Assembly: GCA_018292915.2 (NCBI GenBank) | Contig: JACVVK020000545.1 | Span: forward strand, 170,001-234,000 | DNA: 64,000 nucleotides | Direction: 5' to 3' | Origin: Batillaria attramentaria | Taxonomy: Eukaryota; Mollusca; Gastropoda; Batillariidae | Part shown: positions 49,301 through 61,500 of the stretch, one piece after another | Position numbering within the stretch: position 1 is the first letter of the stretch | How the letters are laid out: the number at the start of each line of letters is the position of its first letter | Translations under genes and position numbers: made by a program | The notes under the pieces: generated by a model | Seen by the model: only the letters and a program-made list of their open reading frames with translations | The model's database searches: none | Told to the model about the DNA's origin: nothing

Positions 49301-52300
49301 ATCAAGCAAATCAGATGCATTACGAATGCACTGGGGAAGAGAATTCCAAATCACAGGGGCTTGGTACTGAAATGATCTTTGTCGAAAGGACTTAGTGTAG
49401 GTCTTAGGTACGACAAGAAGGCATTTGGAGCTAGAGCGAAGAGACCTGCATGGTGGACAGACAGTTAGTAATGAGGACAGGCAGGCAGTGTGCCATCAAA
49501 AAGATGAAAAGCTAGCATAGCAGGTTTGAACTCTGTAATCAGGCACCATACTTTTCCCAGAAGGGGGCCAGGCTTGCATTCTACTTAGAACCAATGGCCT
49601 GGAATTCAGCGGCCTCTTTAGACAGGCTGCTGCCTTACACAGGTGGCCCTTTGGACAGATTTGGCTGTAACTGATGTGGCAATCCTTTTGCTAAGCACCA
49701 AGGTGGCATGGTGTGTGATTCCCACGTGGCATTAACATTATATGGCGGGCAGAGGTAGGGGGAGAGGAGCACCCCTTGGGCCATCAGGAATGAAAACTGA
49801 GAGCAACTATCTTTTAAGTATGGTGTACTACTGACCTTCTGGTAGGTAGATCAGCACTGGGGAGGAAGTTGTTTTTTGTCAGCATGTTCAGCGCCAACTG
49901 CACTCCTCCACTTTGTACGAAGTTGTACTGGACACAAAGGAAACACGCATGTTTTTTTACAAAAAAATGAATGCCAAACCAAACTGCAGATTTAACACAA
50001 TCGTTACCGAATCTCTTCTCAGTCTTACGTCAATCCCCATTTTTCAAATGGGGTTAGAAGTGGGGTACATGCAGTCTTTTGTCAAAAACAACAGGCAAGA
50101 CACCACTTCATCTCTATCAAAATTGCCTTGACCCGCTCCCTACCACTCTCTCTCTGAGTGTCTGGATGAGCTGTTGCTGGCAGTGACAAATATGATCAAT
50201 GAATCTCTGTCCTCTGGCACATTCCCCTCTGTCTTTAAGACTGCATTAGTGAAAATGCTTCTTAAGAAACCCTCTCTCAATCCCAACAGTCTTAAGAACT
50301 ATCGGCCGGTGTCCAAACTCCCGTGCCTGTCCAGGGGCAGCCCGTGTATGATGCTGCACATCATGTGTTTGTAGTTAAATGTATGTGTGGAGGCATGTTG
50401 TGTGTGTTTCTGGGTGAGCGAGTGCGTGTTCCTTGTAAGGTGCCCTGAGCTCCCGCAAGAGGGAGGGTGTCACTTAAGTACCCATGTTATTATTATTATT
50501 ATTATTATAAAATTAAGCTCTATTAGACTCACCTGGAAGTCGAAGGCCTCCTCTGACAATGGATCTATGGCTGGCATCAGAAGACAGTAACACACCTGTT
50601 ACAGTAAGAAAAAAAAAGAAAAGTTGATGACTTTTAAGAACTCACACACTTTTCGAAACAATTTTTTTTTTTGCTGCCCCAACTCTTTGCCAGCTCCAGT
50701 GGTGTTCCTCCCAGATAATGGGTAGAATCCACGGACGGCTTGGAAGCTGGGACAATTTTTATCATGCATGATGATGGAGATGAGAATGGTAAGATGATGC
50801 AATGGAGGTCCGTGTCGTTTGGGACTTAATTCTTATAAAATTTGTAAGCATGGAAAATACTGAAACTCACGATCATGTGCAAAGAACATTGGGTTCTCAA
50901 ACTAAGACAAACACAAACAGTACTTTAGCCGTTACTCTAAAAAACTGACCTCCACGTTGTAAAGGACCTGAGTGGGCGAACTGTTGAAAAACATGGCTTC
51001 CAGTCCCTGCGAAGAGTTGCCTTCACCACGACTGCTGCTCGAGCACACTGAGCGAAGCTTCTCTATCGTGTGGTGATCTTAAACGACAAAAAGGTAAGAT
51101 CATAAAGGCAACTACCAAAAACAAATTGGAAACCAAAGTGGAGAGAAATGAAACACGTTCAACTAGAGAGTAACAGTGTCTCTTAGTCTTGCAAGTTACA
51201 CACATGCACAAAGAGGCACCACAGGAAACTCGTGCACACACACACACACACACACACAAATTAGCAAACGACACTGACCTGCAGGCATTAATTTGAGTAC
51301 AGCCCGCGCACTGTCTCGCAGTTTCGGCACCTGCAGCTGGCAACCCAAGTCCGACAACTGGAAGAGGAACTGGCTGTATCGGGCATTCTGGGCCATCAGC
51401 TGCACACACACACAAAAACACAATGCACCATCTTACCAAAAATTGCTTCTTCTTTTTTTTCCTTTCAACCTATGTACTTCTGGGAAACCAAGATTTGTAT
51501 TTTCACAGTGACACGAGTTACCAAAACACTAGAACGTACCACGCCAGGTAAACAGCTCTCTGCCTCCACGTTGGGTCCCTCGTACTGGTTGTGGGGTGAT
51601 CCTACGGAACTGTCGGAACTACTGTCTGGACTGCTGGGCATGTTACTGCCAGCCTGCACCAACTTTGCATTCAGCGTCTGCAAACACACAGCGCAAAAAA
51701 AGAAGAAGTTTTCTTTAAGATAAGTTAGAATGTTTCACAAATTATGAATCTCAACGCAGCACCTGCTTTGAATGTTACTGATCTGAGTAAACCAATACTG
51801 ACACTGTTTACAACACTGTTGACTGTAAACTGGTTTACTTGTTACAGTAAACTCGTATACCGGTTACTGTGGGACAAAAAAAAAAGAAGAAAAAAAAGAT
51901 GGTGTAACCTCACCATTTTGTCCCTGAGGGGAATCTGCGAGATGAGCTTCTTGTCATCGCTGGCGTCAATGGGTTCATTGTTCATGTACAGGTCGACCTT
52001 GACATTAGCGTTGGCCTTGAGCCGCTGCAGGATCTGTCGACGGACGGCCCCCAGGGTCTCATTGTAGTGTGACCAGATCTCGATGTCTTCGACTTGTCGC
52101 CCTTGGTTGGAGAACCGAATCTTTAACGTGACCAACTTGCCCCTGTATGCTCTGTAACAGAGGGGACACATCTGTGAACATACTGTTTGAAAACTACTTT
52201 TATCTCCTGCAGAAAGTGCAGAAATTCCATCTTCCCTCATAAAAAAAACGCAGTTCCACAGATAATTCTGACACCTGAAGCGCAGACAGAAAAATTCAGC

Positions 52301-55300
52301 AGCAAGTGGAATCTTACCGGCTGAGAGGCAGGATGACTCTCTCCTCCCCGTACGCCTCGTCACACTCTGCCACATACTCCTTCAGCACCGTGAGGATTCG
52401 AACCATCCGCACCGTTTCCTGCATCACCCGACTGGAACTGTCACGGTCCTTCTCCAGCACAGACACAGTGTCGAACAACGCCTTCAGCCGGTCTATGCAG
52501 GAACCAATGAAGTCCTCGTGAATGTCCACCTGGTTCTGTTGTAACCTTGGCCCCAGGTTCGTGAAAATGTCTTTCAAAAGAATCACGGCCTTCTCGGCGA
52601 CCTCGTCAGGGGCTAACAGCACCACCTGGAGGAATAAGCAATAAAGAGAATAAGTTACCTGTAGTGGAACAGCCCCAGAGAGAGAGAGAGAGAGGGGGGG
52701 GGGGGGGTAGGGGGGAGGGATTTGTTCTGAGCTTTCAAAAGTTTCACGTCTTTGTCCACTTTAAGGGCAATTTCAAATATGGGGGACAGTACAAATTTTG
52801 GCCCTTTTGGGATTTGCACTGAGAACCTGATCTCAAGTCAAGCAGAGGTCAACCAGTTGAGCCACCTGCTGAGAGAGAGGAAGAGAGAGGGAGGGAGGGA
52901 GGGAGAAAGAGGTGTATGGGGGGGAGGAGAGATGGAGAGACGGACAGACGGAGAGAGAGAGAGAGAAAATGAAACAACAAATGTTGGTGCAAGTAACCTT
53001 TGTTTGAACTTGCTGTTGGACAAAAGAGTGAGACAGACAAAGAGAGACACACAGATAAAACACTGCAACTTTAGATCAGCTAAATGCCAGACTTACCCGC
53101 CACAAGTAGTCGAGACCAACAAGCTCCATGTCGTCCATCAGGCAGCCACCACGTCGCTTGGCGATCAGCTTGTTCTCTTTGAGGTTGACCTGCTTGAAGA
53201 ACCGCTCAAAGCAGCTGCAACACAAAACGCATGAACAATTTCATGTGTTCGTTATTGGACGCTTGCGGAAGGAGTTAGTTTCTGAAGATTTTGTGCAAGT
53301 TTATACAGAATACAGAATACTTTATTAATCCCATATTTGGGAAATTGCAGTTCTGGCTGCATACTAATAAGACACAAATGATAAACATTTTGATAAAAGA
53401 GACTACAAAAATAAGTAAAACAGACAGTCTTGACCAGTAAGATTACTTAAAATCACGAATAAAACACACTAACACATAATAAAATTCCTGTCACAGTCAA
53501 CACTCATTGATACATCCATTCCGGCATTCACGCTGAACATTCACGCTGCACATTCACGCTGCACATTTATCTATCAGAAACAGGAACTGTAGGGCACTGG
53601 AGTAACCCAATTCAGAGAACACCTCAAGATGACACACTTTCTAACTTCTCGAGTTATTCTCAGAATCGAGTCATGGCGAAATTTCACTATCATGTCGACA
53701 CACACACACACATGCACAAATACCAATATGAAAGCATGCCTTCCTACCCCCCCCCCCCCCCCCTCAAAAAAACAAACAAAAACAAAACAAACAAAACAAG
53801 CAAACAAACAAAAAAAAACAGAACAAGAAATGAAGCTGAAATCTGTTGTATGAAGTTGACTGTTCTAGTATAAGGCACACTCACTTGATGCCGTTCTCTG
53901 TAAGGAGTCCTGGGTCAAGCTGCAGGATGTTTCGCTCAAAGAAATCCCGCGTGATGTCAGGATCCAAGTCGGGCTCTTCCCCCATCAGCTGCACAATGGA
54001 TGCAATCTTTATACCCTCCCTGCTGGTAATCAAAGCACAAATATCACCCCTCCCCCTCCCACCCCAAGAAAAGCTTTCAGAACCCTGTAAATGACAAATA
54101 TCTGTATCTTCTGCATTCTCTGATGCTATTAAATGAGACAGAAGTACAATTTGGACACAAGTAAAATGTGGACACACTAGTCAAACTCTTACCTTCGCGA
54201 ACCATTTGAAGCAGGCCTCTCGGTCCGAGATGTAAATGGCATGCTCTGCTAAGGCATTCCAGATCTGTAACCGAACCACACCCTCATCAGTCTTCCGAAA
54301 CAAAATACTGCATGACTAAAACACATGCACACACATGCTCAAGACCGAGTGATAGAACCAGAAAAATAGACAGAATAGAGAGGTGACGCCAATAAAATGG
54401 TGGCAGAGGTGGTGGGGGCGGGCCGGGCGTGAGTTACAGAAGATGTGAGTCCAATGGGATGGCTGAATGTGAGTAGGAACTGCTTACCTGTCTTGCCTGA
54501 GGTTCACACAACCACAGTTGTCCGTCTTTAAGCAAAAACCTGCCCAGCAGAAAAATGAAGTGTCAAATATTATGTGCAAAGAGAGAGAGAGAGAGAGAGG
54601 GAACAAAAAAGTAAGAACACTTTTTAAAAGCAAAATACACAAAAATACTCTCAAACAAAAACAGTTTACGTTCTGATAATAACTGAGACAAGTAAGGTAC
54701 TTTTACTAGAGTGGTCGTAAGTTTCTTACCTAAGAAAGCGAAGCCTCTCTTGCACTTGACATATGTGATGGAAACGCCCGTCGGGCAGTATATTCATTGG
54801 ATCTTCCCCAGGATGATCTGAAATAGAGAAGTTGTAAAACTGAGGACAGATGTCTGAAGGGTGTGGTAGGGTAAAGACTGTTCACGGTGTGTAGGAGAAC
54901 AAAGGAATGAATGGAAACGAGAAAACATTACACCAACCATTTCTTTGGAGGCATTCAGGCTAAACCTGCATTTGCTCCCATACATTTTTTTTTTTTAAAC
55001 CACCATGATAGAAACACAAGCAGGACACTCTCACAATTCAAGTGCTTTCCATCGGCTGATGACATTTTCACATCCTCTTAACTTACAGTCTCTTTCCCTC
55101 CACAAACACCACAACATGTACACAAGGAAATGAACTGTTTACAAAAAACTGACTTTGAGTCATACAGTCTCTTTCTTCCGTTGCTTTCCCTCCACTAACA
55201 CCACAACATGTACACAAGGAAATGAACCGTTTCCGAAAACTAACCTATGTCGTACTGCCTGGCCCTGGCCATGTAAGCAGAGAGATTCTGGGAGACCAAC

Positions 55301-55493
55301 ATGACAATGGAATGCTGGTTCTGCAGCTGACCAATCACAGTGTTGCGGTAGTACATGTGCGGTGCTCGCTGGGTGTGCGGATAGTTCTGTGGAGCCTGCA
55401 ACATGCATCAACATACATCCGAACCCTTATACTACAGACAAACTGTGCATTTAATACTACTGAAGCAATAAAGCACTTGCAAATAAGGTCAAA

Positions 55494-55524
<31 letters not shown>

Positions 55525-58500
55525 TTGTATGGTTTTTACACATCTAGAGATTCTAAAATAATAACAAACATCCGCTTTATACAGCATTCTTATAGTAATA
55601 AGACTAACTGCCAAGCCTTGTAAATTCTTTTCTATTTTTGTATTTCTAGGTTATCGAAATCTATAGCATAACAATTGTGAAAGATCTCCACGAACTAATT
55701 AAGCAGCACCGCCTGTATTTGCCTGTTTATCCCCCCAATTAAGACTCCTGCCGAAAATTGTTGAGTAAATTTATATTGTTCTTTTTCCCCAAACTCCGAG
55801 CATCATTTGACCTTTCTTTTTAATATTCTGATTTTTAGTATGATATCATCAACTAACACAGTACCTCTGGGAACAGCTGACAGATTTCGCGAATCTGTTT
55901 GAGAGCTGGCAAGACCCATTTGTCGCTTTTCAACTCCTCCACAAAGCGGTTGATCCACTGGATCTTCTGTGCGTCTCGGTCCTGAAGAACACACTTCACA
56001 CATGACCGCGTTCACACAGGAACAGACACACAATGCAATGATGCATGCAAAAATCGAAGAACAGCATTCAAAAACTTAAAAACACAATTCAGCCTAGGGG
56101 AGGGTCACGTAACACATGTACACAAAAAAATTTAACTTCATGATTAGCCTTGGATACTGCCAATATCAACAACAAATCAAATTGTGTTACATATTTTAAC
56201 TTGTTAACTCATTCATGCCAAGCGTCCCAACAATGACACAGTCTTCAACAAGGCATCTATATACATTTTTTTTTTTTTTAAAGCTTATCATTTACTTGGT
56301 TGAAGAAATTGATCTTTCTTTAGGGAAAGTAATGTCATATTATTTATGTGGCATTTCTCTTTACCTTGATCTTTAAAGCTGCTGAGCTAGGCAGCACTTA
56401 AAAAACGAACAAGAAACTGGGATTAAATAGGTTTGTTTTCCAACTCATGCATTGACAGTTGTACAACCAAGGCAGCACTTTAAAAATGAACAAGAAATTG
56501 GGCTGAAATAGGTGAAATTTTCCAACTCATTCATTGGCAGTTGTACAACCAAGCGGCTGCTACGGTCGCCAAATCACCTGCGAGCAGCTGTAATCAAGAA
56601 TCTTGATATGCGCTGTCAGGGCCTGGTCCATGATCTCCGTGGGTACATCATCGCTGTGAGCCAAATTCCACAGTAGCGTCAGCACCTGCACAGGAAACAC
56701 ACAGCTCATGCAAGCAAAGCTACACACTGAATGGAGATAAGAGAGTGACTAACTGTGGAACTCTCTTCCTCAGTCAATGAAGGAGGCAGTCAACATTACT
56801 GGGAGCAACTGAACACTCATCTCTTTAGCGCATCTCTCCATTAACCACCTGCAGGGGTTTTTTTCTTTTCCTCAAAACTGCTTTGGAAGCACGGGAGAAT
56901 TCAGACTGGAGGCATGTGCTAACAGGTATTCACTATCATCTTCGTCATAATTGTAAAACTAGGTCATCTCAGCCCAGCTCTTCCTTGAGCAGTGAGTGCA
57001 TGAAACATTCAGACGAACTGAACACCTACCTTGTGAGCCATGACACCTTCCTTGTCGTCCTCTGCCAGTCGCCTGATCAGTTCCAGTAACTTCTCTCGCT
57101 GCTTCTTGCTAGCATGATTCCAGCTCCCCTACAACAGACACAACTATTGTCAACACTTTGCGAAACTTTGCTTGGAGGGGGAACTTGCTCCCCTGAGTCT
57201 GAATATTCTGAACACAGAAAGTCATAATCTGGTGCATTCTAGTGTTCAGTTCAAAGAATCGCATGATGTGCATACCTGGAAACACTCAAAGAGGTGGTCG
57301 AGTTGTTCTGGTGTGAAGTCCCATGCAAGCTTGGCCAGCAAGTCGTGCACGTTCTTCACAATAGCATCATGCTTCCCAGGACTGAAACATGACAGAGCAG
57401 CAAAACATCAAGCATGCAGGACTTGCAATTAGCAAGAACAATAACTGTCTGCACAAATACAGTAAGGATCAGATTTCACAAGACTAGAAACTTCACTGAA
57501 AAAGTGCCTTGCAACAGTGATCTTTTGGAGACAGAAAGATGATGATCTTCCCACCAAAAATTTGTTTTTTCAAGGCACTTACCAGAGGACATATTACAGC
57601 CCACCTATTACTCTCACAATTGGATGTTAGATAGCAACAAGGCTGATCAACAGAGATAAGTCTCTTTGCACGTTGGGCTCACTCACCTGGTTACCCGACT
57701 CCTGGCCCTTAGCCCATTGTGACGAACGCGCTAGACTTATTCTAAATCTACGACAGAATCAGCGAACTACTAAAGCGTCCTACAGGGTCCTTCCTAACTC
57801 ACCTGTGCGTCCCATAACCGATCCAGATCTTCCATCGTGAGTGCCTTCTCCTTGATCATGAAGCGCAGGATCTTCTCCAGCTTTTCCACATACTGTGGCT
57901 GATGCAAGCTGTCGCGCAGCACGATGGACAGAACGTTGTGCTGCTGAATCACTCCTGCAGAGACAACACAACACGCCAATGTTGATTAGTGTTGCATGCA
58001 AATTCATACAGGTATAAGAACTCCAGTTCATAATGATGCCGCAGACAAATCCAGTTTGGTGTGCAAGAGTCAAACCCAAGGCGAGTTTCTCGACACAAGA
58101 CAATAAAGTTTATCCTTACAAGATGTGGGGTGGAACGACATGTGTCCAAGGGGTGAAGTTGTATTGGCTCTGTAGCTTCACACTGTTATGCCCGTGATAC
58201 TTCAATGAGTTTTTTATTTTTTTTGGGGGGGGGGGGGGGGGGGGGGTTTACCGTTTTTTGCATGAACACCTGAAACTGTGACACTACAAAGCAGGACCAG
58301 AGTCCAGGCTTATTCAACAAAATTCACGGTGCTAAAACAAAGTAAGCAGCCTCAACTTCAAAAGGCCGACTGTGTGGCTGCCAATAACCCACCTCACACA
58401 TTTAGCAATCTCAGTAACCATTCTCCTTCATAATGAAAGAAAGACAAAATTACTTAACAGCCATTTTCTCGGCAGTGAGCCACTCGTCTTCCTCCAGCTG

Positions 58501-61500
58501 TGAGTGACGGCTGGCGTGGAAAGAGACGTTGGTGATCACCTTGTTCACCTCGTTCAAGTGTTTCATCTTGCCGTTGAAAGACGAGATCTGCAGCAACCTA
58601 CAACAAAAATCAACCTAACATTAGAAACCTAAACGCCTGCAGTGAAAAGGGGTAATTATCAACTTTAAGCCAGACACAGGAGGGTCGTCAAATAGGACAA
58701 TACTGTTTTGACGCCACTAAAAAAGACTTGATAGTTCATACATGATTTGCACATGTATGAAAGACCGAGATTATGCTTAGTTCATAAAACCTGCAGAGTA
58801 ACTTGAATTTCATTAAACCTGCAGAGCAAGTTGAATTTTATAGGCGAAAGCAGCTGGATGCCACAGAGACACTGCATTTGTGGTATCTGTATAATTTCTA
58901 CATTTAAACCTATTCAACATTTTTCCCCCTCTTTTTTCTTCCCCACAAGGGAAAACTGTATCACCTGAGGATCATTTTGAGACGGAAGATCTCAAGGCTT
59001 TTGATTGTTTCCTCCTGGTTGGGCAGTCGGTTGACAAGCTGCTTCAGCGCTTTGATGATGGAGGATAAAGCGTCGTTCTTGGCTTCTGTCTTCGACTCTT
59101 TCTTCAACTCTTCATCTGTCAGTTTGTCCAGAAACTTGGGCACAATTTCCTGCAAAGAAAATAAAAGTTTGTGCACTCATGAAAACACCTATCCAGTCAC
59201 GAATTCATTAACAAAGGAGTTTTTTTTTTTAATTCTTTTTATCTCTGTATAGGCAGGGATCCAAGCAAAACCTTAATAAGTAACAGCCAATACTGGCGTT
59301 TAATTAAAAAGTCGACATATAAAAACAAATATAAGCTGCTCACGCACAAATTAATGGGTCACTCCATCAGACAAACTAAGACCTTACCACTATGGGCATG
59401 AAGTATTTCTGGATTGTATTTGTCGTCAGCACTTCAGCACACAAACCAAAGGGTCTGAAAAACAAGAAGAGGAGGCCGCAACAATGACATATTCCATTCA
59501 AACTCTGAAGTGACAATGGCATGACAATCTTTAACCTGAGATGAAGCACTTAACAAACAGCTACACCGCCTTCCTCAGTCCCAACATTTCAACCCCCAAT
59601 ACTGTACAAGTACAAAGAATGGGACTCACTTGATGAGACTGGCGACTAGCGGCACTGAGAGTGGCGGCCCCTTGAGGAACCTGTCCAGCAGGATCTGGAA
59701 GCCGTCCAACTGACCGAAGCGGTTCACCAGATCCACCAGCCAACCCTGAACACACAACAAAACATTGTTAAAGGTCAGTCTCAACAAGACAACATTAGCA
59801 AACCTTAGAGCCACCAATCCGTGTCATTTCATTCAAGTTTTGCAAGCAGAGTGAAGTAACTATAACAATCAGAATAACACTATTATAATCATTACTATTC
59901 CTTTGTAAGTGGACTACAACAAAATCAAGACATTACTAGTTCAAACCTTAAATGAAATGACACATAATTCATTGGAAGTTTGACCATGCACTGATACTGA
60001 TCAGTGTGACAGTTCTGTGACATGACACAGTTCTGAACATGTAGTGATGTACGCACAACGGCTCATACCGCATGTGCACCCCCTGTTTTCTTTTCTTCTC
60101 ATTTGTGTTCTAGAAGTCCAGCAAGAGAGCCATGGCCCGGTCAGAAGATTTACACCAGAATCACACAATCAATATTCTACCTCCCTGATCGATGGGGGGG
60201 GGGGGGGGGGGGGGGTCGGGGGAAGAGAAACTCCAAGGGATGTCAGCCTAGATATTAAGGTGCACATGTGATGTGCTCTACTCAATCTCTATTACAACTT
60301 GTATAATTAACGAATAGAGAGGAACGGGACACGGATGCTTGACAGTTTAACGTCCTTTTCCACCACGTATGGGAAATATCAAACACAGAGCAACAAGAAA
60401 AAGGCCAGCCCAAATATTTGGCCGCAGGCACATTCAAACTCACGACCAGAGCATTCAAAGTCAAAAACTCTACCCTTCCGCTATGAAACGGGACACACAG
60501 GACAGAGAAAAAAGTACGACCAAAACCGAGAAGTGATAGAGCATGATAGCAAAATATCTGGCACAATTCGACAACTCACCCTTGGTGTTCTCTGGTCTGG
60601 TGGGCGAGCAAACAGTGAGTCCTCAGTCAGCTGGCCATTAGCAGACAGTGCGGCCATTGTCTCAGACTGACGAGAGGAGTTGTACGTGTGGAATCTGCAA
60701 CCAGCCCAGCAAGGCATAACAGGTCAGTCACTTTCACTGATGAATAACTAGTCTAGTGCTGCTGAAGCCTCAAAACCAAACCACTGAGAAACTGTTTCAA
60801 ACAGTCAATCCGCCTGGACCTTCACAGCAACATCATACACCACACGTATCACCAAGCACTGCCTTAGCATCCAGTCTCCACATGGATACTGAGAGGAGTA
60901 CCTCTGGTGCTGGAGTGGGCAAAGCGTAGCAGCAGTATGTACTGTCACTTTGGGAAAGCTTTGTAAGCGACCATCTGATCTAACACTCAATTCCCGCTGA
61001 ATACACACTGCAGGCACAACAAACAGTCTTTTGCAGATAATGTGGCAAGTTACAAGTCGGCTAGTGGTTAAAAGACTTGTCACCAATGCTAGAGGTCAGG
61101 GGTTCGAGTCCCACTCGGGACAAAGAATTTTTCCTTCTCGTATGTGGCACCGTTCATTTGGGCCGATCGTCGGGGGTTCACTCCGGCTTCCTCGCCCTCT
61201 GCTTTGGAAATGTTCAGCCCACAAAATTTGAAAAATAAATGCAATTGCAATTCTAAACTCCGAAATATAAACAGCTGAGCTGACCCTTCGCACCATGTGA
61301 TTGTAATGTGTTTATGTCCAGTGTGTGAGAGAATGCGTGTGATGCACATGTATGAGCATGCGTTTCGGGTTCAGTTCGCGGCGCTTTGAGCCGATTCAAG
61401 AAATAGGGTACAGCGCCTATACAAACTAATTACAAACAAACAAATCGTAAACATTACAATGGATATATGACAATTATTTTCGAAAAGAAACCCCCGCTCA

